A stretch of DNA of 27,911 bases, from NCBI GenBank assembly GCA_964638795.1, contig CAZXAX010000023.1, positions 1 to 27,911 on the forward strand. Direction: 5' to 3'. The stretch comes from CAIYHK01 sp964638795. Its GTDB lineage: Bacteria > Actinomycetota > Acidimicrobiia > Acidimicrobiales > Ilumatobacteraceae. Positions 13,588 through 21,707 of the stretch are shown here, piece by piece. Each line of letters starts with the position of its first letter. Position 1 is the first letter of the stretch. The position numbers and the translations under genes were made by a program. The notes under the pieces were generated by a model. The model was given only the letters and a program-made list of their open reading frames with translations, was not told the DNA's origin and ran no database searches.

Positions 13588-14928
13588 CTATCCGCGACGA
13601 AACACCGTCAACTTGTCCTCACCGATTCGCGCCCTGGTTTCAGGGTCGTCGATACCCAACCCTTCACTCGGGGACAAGCACAGAACGCCGATCTTCCCTT
13701 CGTGCATGTTGTGGTGCACTTGATAGGTGGCTTCCCCAACACTGGCGAGGTCAAAAACCTGGGACAACACGGGGTGGATCATGCCCTTGGCAATCAAACG
13801 ATTCGCCTCCCAAGCTTCTCGATAATTGGCAAAGTGGGATCCAATCAACCTCTTCAGACGCATCCAGAAGTGGCGGTTATCAAACTCGAGCATGAAGCCT
13901 GAGGTGGCAGCGCAAGTAACCACAGTGCCGCCGCGCTTCACTACATACATCGATGCGCCAAAAGTTGAACGACCTGGGTGTTCAAACACAATGTCTGGAT
14001 CTTCTCCAACCAATCCACGAATGTCTTTACCTAGACGACGCCATTCACTTTCATTTTGTGTGCCATTGTCATTCCAGAACTGATAGTTCGCTGCCTTGCG
14101 ATCGATAATCGCTTCACATCCAAGTTTGCGGAGAATGTCAGCTTTATCGGACGAAGACACGACACCAACAGGAATGCCACCGCCATTGACAACGTATTGA
14201 ACTGCATATGCACCAATTCCACCGGTGGCACCCCAGATCAAGACGACATCGCCCTGCTTCATTCGAGCACCATTTTTCGAAACGAGCATTCGGTAACTCG
14301 TGGAATTACAAAGCGCATTTACTGCGGCTTCCTCCCACGAGAGGTGCTCTGGCTTTGGCATCAATTGGTTGGCTCGTACAACTGCGAGATCTGCGAGACC
14401 ACCAAAGTTGGTCTCATAACCCCAGATGCGTTGGTTGCCCGCAAGCATTGCATCATCATGAGCAGATTGATCTTGGTCATCCACGTGATTGCAGTGCACG
14501 GTCACTCTGTCACCAGGCTTCCAGTTACGCACTGCGGATCCCACTCGTAGAACTACACCTGAAGCATCAGAGCCGATCACTTGGTAATCAAGATCGTGAC
14601 GCTTCGCCCACTCGCTTTCCTTTGCAAGGCGGGTGAGTGCACCAAAGGAACTCACAGGCTCAAAAATGCTTGACCAAACCGTGTTGAAATTGATTGATGA
14701 AGCCATGACAGCCATCAGCACTTCATCGGGAGCGATTTCCGGGGTAGGAACCTCTCCTACATGGATGCTTTTGCGTGGATCTTTCTCATTTGACGAAAGG
14801 CCTTTGAACATCTCTTGTTCGTCGGCCTTTATGTGCGCTGCCCTATATGTTTTCGGGATTTCCAAGGAGGAAAATACCTCTGCAGAGGCCCCGTTGAGGA
14901 TGGCTTCACGAATTTTGTCCATTGACAT
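13588..14928 (-). CDS. ccr: Crotonyl-CoA carboxylase/reductase
   Basis: This 446-residue MDR-superfamily enzyme reductively carboxylates crotonyl-CoA to ethylmalonyl-CoA with NADPH and CO2. The length fits Ccr, which is longer than plain enoyl reductases. The NADPH-binding loop is 'IWGATGGIGAYAVQY' (about 231-245). From memory of the Kitasatospora enzyme, the CO2 pocket uses Asn81, Phe170, Glu171 and His365. Here the likely equivalents are Asn82 ('SSINFNTVW'), Tyr171-Glu172 ('IWGYETNFGG') and His365 ('GSHFANY'). AGAGG precedes ATG 14928; a second ATG lies two codons in. It heads an operon with the epimerase and is divergent from a thiolase, so the ethylmalonyl-CoA pathway of C2 assimilation is the likely setting. 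Acrylyl-CoA reductase activity cannot be excluded. Confidence 0.93.
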   Translation of the reverse strand: MSMDKIREAILNGASAEVFSSLEIPKTYRAAHIKADEQEMFKGLSSNEKDPRKSIHVGEVPTPEIAPDEVLMAVMASSINFNTVWSSIFEPVSSFGALTRLAKESEWAKRHDLDYQVIGSDASGVVLRVGSAVRNWKPGDRVTVHCNHVDDQDQSAHDDAMLAGNQRIWGYETNFGGLADLAVVRANQLMPKPEHLSWEEAAVNALCNSTSYRMLVSKNGARMKQGDVVLIWGATGGIGAYAVQYVVNGGGIPVGVVSSSDKADILRKLGCEAIIDRKAANYQFWNDNGTQNESEWRRLGKDIRGLVGEDPDIVFEHPGRSTFGASMYVVKRGGTVVTCAATSGFMLEFDNRHFWMRLKRLIGSHFANYREAWEANRLIAKGMIHPVLSQVFDLASVGEATYQVHHNMHEGKIGVLCLSPSEGLGIDDPETRARIGEDKLTVFRRG

Positions 14929-15038
14929 AGGGGACCTCTTGAGATTCAGTTACCGCTAGGTAGGTGCTTGGGAATACGCTACCCACAGAGTTTTGATTGT
15001 GTGAACTTGAGTTCCCACCTACTGAAAGAGCCATTTTT

Positions 15039-16220
15039 ATGACCTCATATATCGTCGCCGGAGCCCGTACACCGATCGGCAAAATGAGCGGTTCCCTCGC
15101 GGGGTTCTCCGCAGCCGAGCTGGGAGCAATTGCAATCAAGGCCGCACTTGAGCGTGCCAATGTTCAGCCAGATGAGGTTGATCACGTGCTCATGGGCCAG
15201 GTTCTGATGGCAGGTCAAGGACAGGTGCCGGCACGCCAAGCAGCGGTGAAGGCAGGAATCCCAATGAGTGTTCCTGCAGTCAACATCAACAAAGTGTGTT
15301 TGTCCGGTGTAAACACTATTTATCTCGCGCATCAATTAATCGCCGCCGGCGATGCTGAGATAGTGGTTGCAGGTGGCATGGAGAGCATGACGAATGCCCC
15401 ATACATCGCAATGGGTGGCCGTGCAGGATTCCGCTACGGCAACGTCGAGTTGGCCGACGGAATCATCAAAGATGGATTGTTCTGTTCATTCGGCAATGTG
15501 CTGATGGGCGAGGGCACAGATCGTGATACGGGCACAACAATTTCGCGCGACGAGCAGGACCAGTTTGCAGTGACCTCAAACGTGCGTGCCGCTGCCGCAC
15601 AAGAAAAGGGACTCTTTGATGATGAGATGATTCCCGTCGCCATCCCCCAGCGTAAGGGTGATCCAGTGATGTTCAAGGTGGACGAAGGAGTGCGTGGGAA
15701 CACCACAATGGAAAGCCTTGGCTCGCTTAAGCCTGCGTTTGTCAAAGACGGAACAATCACCGCGGGCAATGCGAGCCAGATCAGTGACGGTGGCTCAGCA
15801 GTAATTGTGATGAGCAAAGCAGCTGCTGACAAACATGGTGTTACCCCATTGGGTGAGATCATCTCGTATGGAATGGTTGCGGGCCCTGGCGACACGAGCC
15901 TCCTCCACCAACCAAGCAATGCAATCAACAAAGCGCTTGCAAAAATTGGTGGCAAAGTTTCCGACATTGATCTCTTCGAATTGAATGAGGCTTTTGCCGC
16001 TGTGGGCATTGCGTCCATGCGTGACCTCGGAATCACCGATGAGATCACCAACGTGAATGGTGGTGCGATTGCGCTTGGTCACCCAATCGGTATGAGTGGC
16101 AACCGCATCACGCTTGCACTTCTGCACGAACTGAAGCGTCGCGGTGGTGGAACCGGTGCCGCTGCACTCTGTGGTGGTGGTGGCCAGGGTGATGCAATCA
16201 TCGTTCGTACGGTGAAGTAA
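15039..16220 (+). CDS. Acetyl-CoA C-acetyltransferase (thiolase)
   Basis: The protein has 393 residues from ATG 15039 ('MTSYIVAGARTPIG'), the normal thiolase N-terminus, with GAAAGAG about nine bases upstream. An in-frame extension to 14997 is not thiolase-like. The nucleophilic Cys is about residue 87 ('NINKVCLSG'). The His of 'NGGAIALGHPIGMSG' and the second Cys of 'CGGGGQGDAIIV' complete the catalytic set, with 'ELNEAFAA' nearby. The biosynthetic-type motifs suggest condensation of two acetyl-CoA to acetoacetyl-CoA, the first step toward crotonyl-CoA; degradation of 3-ketoacyl-CoA is also possible. It is divergent from ccr across 110 bases, so co-regulation is likely. Confidence 0.92.
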   Translation: MTSYIVAGARTPIGKMSGSLAGFSAAELGAIAIKAALERANVQPDEVDHVLMGQVLMAGQGQVPARQAAVKAGIPMSVPAVNINKVCLSGVNTIYLAHQLIAAGDAEIVVAGGMESMTNAPYIAMGGRAGFRYGNVELADGIIKDGLFCSFGNVLMGEGTDRDTGTTISRDEQDQFAVTSNVRAAAAQEKGLFDDEMIPVAIPQRKGDPVMFKVDEGVRGNTTMESLGSLKPAFVKDGTITAGNASQISDGGSAVIVMSKAAADKHGVTPLGEIISYGMVAGPGDTSLLHQPSNAINKALAKIGGKVSDIDLFELNEAFAAVGIASMRDLGITDEITNVNGGAIALGHPIGMSGNRITLALLHELKRRGGGTGAAALCGGGGQGDAIIVRTVK

Positions 16221-16238
16221 CTCGCAACCGAGTCATTG

Positions 16239-17429
16239 ATGCTCCAGCGTTCGTCGCCAACGCTTCGTTGCGGCGTACTGGCAATTCTTGTTGGCATCAT
16301 CGGCGGCCTTGTCTCGGCGTCTTTTATCGGTTCGCTCAACTGGGCAACTACCGCACGTTTAAGCCACGACTGGCTGATTTGGCTGATGCCGATTGGCGGT
16401 TTTCTAGTCGGTCTTGCCTACAACTATTTCGGCGGCTCGATTAGCGCTGGCAATAACCTTGTACTGGACGAGATTCACGAGCCTTCTGCCGGAGTTCCGT
16501 CCCGCATGGCCCCCATGGTTTACGGCGCAAGCGTTACGTCCCACATCGTTGGAGCTTCGGTGGGTCGCGAGGGTGCAGCAGTGCAGATAACGGCAAGCCT
16601 CGCCGACACCCTCATGCACCGCATTGACCCCACTGCGGAAACACGGAGGATAGTTCTCATTTCCGCCGTGGCCGCAGGATTTGGGGCGATGTTTGGAGTG
16701 CCATTCGCGGGTGCAATTTTCGCGCTCGAAGTCCTGCAGCGCGGGCGACCAAAGTTTGCCTTGCTTGGATATGCATTGCTCGCGAGCTTTGTTGGCGACC
16801 AAATAGTGCGCGCGCTCGACGTACACCACTTGGTCACACCGAGCACCCCGAAAGTCTCGCTTGACTTTGCTTTGCTCTGGCGTCTTCCGATTGCAGTTGG
16901 TGTATTCGCATTAACCGCGATCACTTTCATCAAACTCACACATGTGATCAAAGAAAAGATGGCATCCAAAATCGGGTGGACTCCGCTGCGACCCGTCATT
17001 GGCGCTCTTTTGATCCTTGTACTGGTGCTCATCTCTGGAACGCGGTCTTATTTGGGTTTGTCCACCGACCTCGTCGAAGTCGCCCTCGGCGGAGCTGTCG
17101 GGCTTTCGGCAGTTGCATTCCTGTGGAAGTTCGCTTTCACCACCATCTCGCTTGGAACTGGTTTCATCGGCGGTGAAGTGCTTCCGATCTTCATTATCGG
17201 TGCATTAGTTGGCGCTCAAACTGGTCGTGTGCTTGATGCACCAGTCGCACTATTCGCAACGCTTGGATTTCTTGGAGTCTTTTCAGCTGCTGCCAATACT
17301 CCGATTGCCTGCATCTTTATTGGCTGGGAACTATTCGGTCCTAATGCTCTCGTGCCAATTGCAATCGTTTGCTTGTCAACATATGCAATCAGCGGATCAA
17401 CGAGTATTTACTCAGCGCAACGGCCTTAA
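16239..17429 (+). CDS. CLC-family anion transporter, probably fluoride/proton antiporter type
   Basis: The protein has 396 residues from ATG 16239 (a TTG one codon earlier is possible) and about ten membrane segments. CLC landmarks are 'VGREGAAVQI' (109-112, gating Glu111) and 'FGVPFAGAIFALEV'. Where chloride CLCs have GSGIP, this has 'AGNNLVLDEIH' (71-75). Where they have GxFxP, it has GGEVLP (311-316), with Glu313. As I recall the CLC-F literature, an Asn-type first motif, GREG, and a Glu in the second filter loop mark fluoride/proton antiporters. I therefore favour fluoride export over chloride transport. The gene starts 18 bases after the thiolase, with no space for a fluoride riboswitch. 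It overlaps recR by the four bases TTAA, both stops included. Confidence 0.75.
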   Translation: MLQRSSPTLRCGVLAILVGIIGGLVSASFIGSLNWATTARLSHDWLIWLMPIGGFLVGLAYNYFGGSISAGNNLVLDEIHEPSAGVPSRMAPMVYGASVTSHIVGASVGREGAAVQITASLADTLMHRIDPTAETRRIVLISAVAAGFGAMFGVPFAGAIFALEVLQRGRPKFALLGYALLASFVGDQIVRALDVHHLVTPSTPKVSLDFALLWRLPIAVGVFALTAITFIKLTHVIKEKMASKIGWTPLRPVIGALLILVLVLISGTRSYLGLSTDLVEVALGGAVGLSAVAFLWKFAFTTISLGTGFIGGEVLPIFIIGALVGAQTGRVLDAPVALFATLGFLGVFSAAANTPIACIFIGWELFGPNALVPIAIVCLSTYAISGSTSIYSAQRP

Positions 17430-18040
17430 GCCCCCACCTCGCGCCGGCCCTCAATTGCCCGACCAAGTGTGAGTTCATCTGCATACTCAAGATCTCCACC
17501 TACCGGCAAGCCGCTCGCAAGTTTTGTCACCTTGATCTCAAACGGCGCAAGCAAACGCTGCAAATACATCGCCGTAACATCGCCTTCGGTGTTCGGATTG
17601 GTAGACAAAATCACCTCTTGAATCGCGGGCTCAGCATCATTGATACGAATCATGAGTTCACGAATCTTGAGTTGGTCTACACCTATTCCCTCAAGTGGAT
17701 TTATAGCCCCGAGTAACACGTGATACAGCCCTTTGTAGACACCCGTCTTTTCCAACGCCACGACATCTCGCGATTCTTCAACCACGCAGATCATTGTGCG
17801 ATCACGGCGCTCGTCAGCACACACAGAGCACTGTGGTTCATCTGAGATGTTGAAGCACATTTCACAAAACCGAACTTTGGCTTTGGCATTCAGAATTGAC
17901 TGTGCGAGTCGACGCGCATCTTCCTCTGGGACTTTCAGAAGATGAAACGCAATTCGTTGCGCCGATTTTGGCCCAATCCCTGGCATCCGACCGAGTTCAT
18001 CGATCAATGCCTGCATCGGCGGAGAATAAGGCGACGCCAT
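17426..18040 (-). CDS. recR: Recombination mediator protein RecR
   Basis: The protein has 204 residues, the usual RecR length of about 200. Visible in order are a helix-hairpin-helix ('GIGPKSAQRIAFHLL', about 21-35), a four-Cys zinc site ('FCEMCFNISDEPQCSVC', about 58-74), a Toprim domain ('MICVVEESRDVVALEKTG') and a C-terminal Walker-B-like region ('ILSTNPNTEGDVTAMYL'). With RecF and RecO it loads RecA onto SSB-coated single-stranded gaps. It starts five bases after the dnaX stop and is probably co-transcribed with it. The ybaB/ebfC gene that often separates dnaX and recR is absent. Confidence 0.96.
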   Translation of the reverse strand: MASPYSPPMQALIDELGRMPGIGPKSAQRIAFHLLKVPEEDARRLAQSILNAKAKVRFCEMCFNISDEPQCSVCADERRDRTMICVVEESRDVVALEKTGVYKGLYHVLLGAINPLEGIGVDQLKIRELMIRINDAEPAIQEVILSTNPNTEGDVTAMYLQRLLAPFEIKVTKLASGLPVGGDLEYADELTLGRAIEGRREVGA

Positions 18041-18045
18041 TGCTG

Positions 18046-19767
18046 CTACTTCTTGGGATCTTCGAGTTTGGTGATGCCTGGGAAGAAGTCAGACAGGTGG
18101 TCCTCTGCAGATTTGCCAGCGACTTTTGGCGCATCGGTGAGCTCAGTTGGATCTATGTCGTGAATTTCCTCAGGCTTGTTCCCATTTTTTGGCTCAGCGG
18201 CCACGAACTTTATGTCGAGACCTGCGCCAAACACGGCATCAACTAACTGCTGTACATCAGCCAGGCATTTTGTGGCTCGTGTGCAATGACCAGCGTTTGG
18301 AAACTCGACTGTCAGTTCGGTGTCGGTGACGACAACTACTTCGCCACCTGCCACGATCGCGCGTGCCGAACCCTTCAGACCAGGAAGGATGTCGGTCATC
18401 CATTTCTCACGCACCGCTGGCTCCGCCCGAATCGCCCCACTAGCGGTACGAGTTACCGGCTTGGTGTCGGCACTTAAATCCGGTTTGGATTCGCTGCCAC
18501 GTGTCACCTCCGAAGAAGACGCATCACCAGCGTCACTTACGCCGCCAACTGAATCACTTTTTTGCTCTGTCGGCTTGGACGAACGAGCCTTCCCGCCGAG
18601 TTGGGCTCGGCCCGTGTTCGGATCAATTGGAGCAGGTCGTGGTAACGGTGCACTCGCATCGCGACCACGCGCCACCGCTTGCTCTACGCGATCCAAACGT
18701 GCCCGTAGTGAATTGATGTCGTCGCCTAGCTCGGGCGTTGTGAGTTTCACCATGCTCACCTCAAGGAGTAGGCGCGGATCAGGTGCGTGGCGCATCTCTA
18801 CCATCGACTCACCCAGCACGGTCATCGCGCGAACAATACTTACCGCGCCAAGAAGACGAGCTTGCTCCGACACGCGTTGCAACATGCGCTCGGGCAACTG
18901 CACTAACTCAGGGGCCTGTAGGGAAAGAAACATATCGCGCAAATGTCGGACGATTTCTTCTGTGAGGGTGCGCGCATCACGACCTTGGTGCATCGCGTGG
19001 GCAACTGCCGTAAGAGCACGACCGGAATTGTGCTCAACCAGTGCTGCGACGATTTCTTCGAGTGAGACCGATTCTTCAGCTTCACCACCAGCGGCAGCGC
19101 TTAACTCGAGTGCGGACAGTGTGTCGCGTGCACTGCCTGCGCCTTGTTGCAAAACTTGGGCGATCGCGTCGTCACTGATCTTCAGCCCAGCGTCTTCAAT
19201 CACCCAGCGCACGTATGCCTCGAGTTCGTCAAGTGGCAATAAGTGAAACTGCAAATGTTGAGTACGCGAACGAATCGTGTCACTGACCTTCTGTGGGTCA
19301 GTGGTTGCCAACACGAAAACGACATGCTCGGGCGGCTCTTCAAGGGTTTTCAGCAATGCGGCCTCGGCGGCTTTGCTCAACATGTGAACTTCGTCGAGGA
19401 TGTAAACACGGTGCCTACCCGGTGTGGCAAGTGATGAGCGCTCAATGAGTTCACGCATGTCATCAACACCGTTATTGCTTGCAGCATCCAGCTCAATCAC
19501 GTCATAAGAGGTGCCTGCTTCAACCGCACGGCACGAATCACATTCACAACATGGCTCACCTTCAGCAGGTGCTGTGCAATTCAGAACTTTGGCAAGGATG
19601 CGCGCCGTTGTGGTCTTTCCCGTTCCTCGTGGCCCAGAAAAGAGATATGCCTGCCCTTCACGACCACTGATCACCGAATTACGAAGCGCACGAACGATAT
19701 GGTCCTGGCCCCTGAGTTCACCGAAGCGACGCGGTCTGTATCTGCGATAAAGGGACTGCGTGGCCAT
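18046..19767 (-). CDS. dnaX: DNA polymerase III subunit gamma/tau
   Basis: The protein has 573 residues. The AAA+ clamp-loader core (about 1-230) has 'YRRYRPRRFGELRGQDHIV', Walker A GPRGTGKTT, four zinc cysteines ('NCTAPAEGEPCCECDSC'), Walker B ('VYILDEVHMLS') and sensor residues ('FVLATTDPQKV' with 'RTQHLQF'). Domain III follows, and then a low-complexity linker (about 360-450, Ser/Asp/Lys-rich). The C-terminal region (about 450-540) is tau-like. The subunit assembles the clamp loader and connects the polymerase to the helicase. No slippery A-tract for a gamma frameshift was seen. 'AAGGA' abuts the ATG at 19767 too closely to act well as a Shine-Dalgarno, so initiation may be leaderless. Confidence 0.96.
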   Translation of the reverse strand: MATQSLYRRYRPRRFGELRGQDHIVRALRNSVISGREGQAYLFSGPRGTGKTTTARILAKVLNCTAPAEGEPCCECDSCRAVEAGTSYDVIELDAASNNGVDDMRELIERSSLATPGRHRVYILDEVHMLSKAAEAALLKTLEEPPEHVVFVLATTDPQKVSDTIRSRTQHLQFHLLPLDELEAYVRWVIEDAGLKISDDAIAQVLQQGAGSARDTLSALELSAAAGGEAEESVSLEEIVAALVEHNSGRALTAVAHAMHQGRDARTLTEEIVRHLRDMFLSLQAPELVQLPERMLQRVSEQARLLGAVSIVRAMTVLGESMVEMRHAPDPRLLLEVSMVKLTTPELGDDINSLRARLDRVEQAVARGRDASAPLPRPAPIDPNTGRAQLGGKARSSKPTEQKSDSVGGVSDAGDASSSEVTRGSESKPDLSADTKPVTRTASGAIRAEPAVREKWMTDILPGLKGSARAIVAGGEVVVVTDTELTVEFPNAGHCTRATKCLADVQQLVDAVFGAGLDIKFVAAEPKNGNKPEEIHDIDPTELTDAPKVAGKSAEDHLSDFFPGITKLEDPKK

Positions 19768-19838
19768 TCCTTGAGCCTACGACTTCGGTGTACTGCCCAA
19801 CTTCAACAGTCCTTCAGGGCTACCGTAATTGTGACTTT

Positions 19839-21662
19839 ATGAGCCATCGACGCACGGCAATCCGCCGACTCGGATCGTTGCTTTTCGCGGTCATGGTGCT
19901 GCTCACGTTGTGTGCGGCGCCCGCTTCCGCTGCAGGCACAAACACCGTGGTTTCGTCGAACCCCGCCGCTGGCGAAAATGTCGCGGTTCCCCCAACGCAA
20001 TTGCAGATCATCTTCAATGAAGAGATCCCAGCTTTGGCAGCGCTAGGCGGAATTGGCGTGGCGATGACCTGCCAAGGTATTTCTGTTGGACTCGGACCCG
20101 TGCAACTCGGTGTTGATCGCCGAACTGTTTCAACGGCATTGACTCAACTTCCAGGTAGTGGTGAGTGTGCGGTTTCATGGAGCCTCCCCGATGGCAGCGC
20201 CGGCGCAATCAATTTCACGATTGCTGGTGACACCACGAGTAGTTCAACCACCTCAATAGTCGAGGGTGGGGAAACAACCACCACAACCCTCGTCACTGAA
20301 GAAGCCACTGTTGTGGGAGAGCCACCCCGAGTTGGTGGCCCGCTTGGTCTTGTTCGACTCCTTTCTTATATAGCCATAGCTGCTCTTTTTGCAGGGCTCC
20401 TACTTTTGCCACTTTCTTGGCCGGAAGGCATCAGTGACGTGGCGGCGGCACGATTCTTCAAGATTGTCTGGCCGTTAGCGAGTGTGGTCACGATTTTGAA
20501 CATGATCCTCGCTGCTGCTCAGCACAATGGTGAGACCTTCACCGAGTCATTGAGTCTCAACGACTGGATCGACCTCGCAAGTGACACCCCTGGCAAAGCT
20601 CTTGTTGCACGCACCTTGTTGGTTGTCTTTGCTGGATGGATGGCGTGGCAACCAACACGTGTGATTGACCCTGCATATGACTCCTTTGCTCTTGGTCACC
20701 TCGCATTGATTGGAGTGAGTTTTGGTTTCGACCGCGACGATGGACGCTCGGTTGCCCTCGGATATCCCATCGGGATTTTGCATTCAGTGTCAGCGTTGTT
20801 CATCGTTGGTGGGGCGATCATGTTCAGCCGAGTGCTACTCACCGGCAAAAGCACCGAAGCAACTACTAACGCACTCCGCGAGTACAGCAAGTGGTTGATA
20901 CGCGCGCTACTTGTGGTGGTGGTCACCGGTGTCATGCAAACACTGCGACTCGATGGCTTCGGTATTCTCACGAGTCCACATGGGCGCGTAATTACTGCGA
21001 AGGTTGTTTTCGTTGCTGTCGGAATCTTCATCACACTGGCGCTTCGCAAATACGTAATAAGCACATTGAGCCGAGTGCGCCGATTGAACTCGGCACAATC
21101 TCTACGAACACGCCATGCAATGAATCTGTCCGTGGCGTTCTTCACGGTTGCGCTTGCATTCACATCGTGGTCAGTAACAATGCTCCCTGCACAGATGCCA
21201 AAAGATGAAGCAGCGGCCAAGCAACTGAAATTTGCATGGACAGAGCGACTCACCAACGAGGGCTTTGATCTACAGATCTCGCTGGATCCCGCCACGACTG
21301 GTCCCAACAAACTTCGCATCGAGTTATATGCGCCAGATCGAATCAACAATTTCCATGTGAAGTTCGTTCCAGCTTTGGCAAGTGCCCCTGGCATTGATCT
21401 TGGTATTCCGCTCGAGCGCCCTGGCACAGCAATCGTCACCATCGACGGTGGCCTGCGCTTCAATACCGAGGGGGTCTGGTCAGTCGAAGTATCCGGCACA
21501 ACCACAACCGGCGACCTGACACCGTTGGCCACCACAATCAATCTGTCTGAACCACCGCCAGCAACTACCACAACCCTGCCGGGCCAGACCACAACCACCA
21601 CGACCAGCACAACCACAACGACAACCACCACAACCCTGCCAGTTTTTACACTCCCCGATTGA
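19839..21662 (+). CDS. CopC/CopD-like membrane protein without recognisable copper ligands
   Basis: The protein has 607 residues from ATG 19839. A signal peptide (about 1-32, ending ASAA) is followed by a CopC-like Ig-fold domain ('VVSSNPAAGENVAVPP') and a short Thr-rich linker. A CopD-like membrane domain of about eight helices (about 180-460) comes next, then an extracytoplasmic beta-rich domain resembling YtkA (about 470-570). A tail of Thr runs and Pro ends in 'TLPVFTLPD'. The mature N-terminus has no His where CopC has its first Cu(II) ligand, and the usual DGH motif reads 'SLPDGSAGAINF', so copper binding is doubtful. Thr-rich 'TTTTLP' tails are frequent in Acidimicrobiia. An upstream in-frame extension to 19788 does not resemble a signal peptide. 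Confidence 0.8.
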   Translation: MSHRRTAIRRLGSLLFAVMVLLTLCAAPASAAGTNTVVSSNPAAGENVAVPPTQLQIIFNEEIPALAALGGIGVAMTCQGISVGLGPVQLGVDRRTVSTALTQLPGSGECAVSWSLPDGSAGAINFTIAGDTTSSSTTSIVEGGETTTTTLVTEEATVVGEPPRVGGPLGLVRLLSYIAIAALFAGLLLLPLSWPEGISDVAAARFFKIVWPLASVVTILNMILAAAQHNGETFTESLSLNDWIDLASDTPGKALVARTLLVVFAGWMAWQPTRVIDPAYDSFALGHLALIGVSFGFDRDDGRSVALGYPIGILHSVSALFIVGGAIMFSRVLLTGKSTEATTNALREYSKWLIRALLVVVVTGVMQTLRLDGFGILTSPHGRVITAKVVFVAVGIFITLALRKYVISTLSRVRRLNSAQSLRTRHAMNLSVAFFTVALAFTSWSVTMLPAQMPKDEAAAKQLKFAWTERLTNEGFDLQISLDPATTGPNKLRIELYAPDRINNFHVKFVPALASAPGIDLGIPLERPGTAIVTIDGGLRFNTEGVWSVEVSGTTTTGDLTPLATTINLSEPPPATTTTLPGQTTTTTTSTTTTTTTTTLPVFTLPD

Positions 21663-21707
21663 CCCCCTGATTCAGCGCTGTGGAGTACACCGCACTAGCG
21701 TTTCAGC

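Noticed and set aside
15434..16051. A 205-residue minus-strand open frame.
   Set aside because: It is a shadow of the thiolase gene.
18320..19246. A 308-residue Ser/Arg-rich plus-strand open frame.
   Set aside because: It is antisense to dnaX, with low-complexity composition and no start context.
20696..21631. A 311-residue open frame antisense to the CopC/CopD-like gene, starting in a Val-rich run.
   Set aside because: The Val run is the Thr-rich (ACC/ACA) tail read backward. The sense-strand gene has clear domains.
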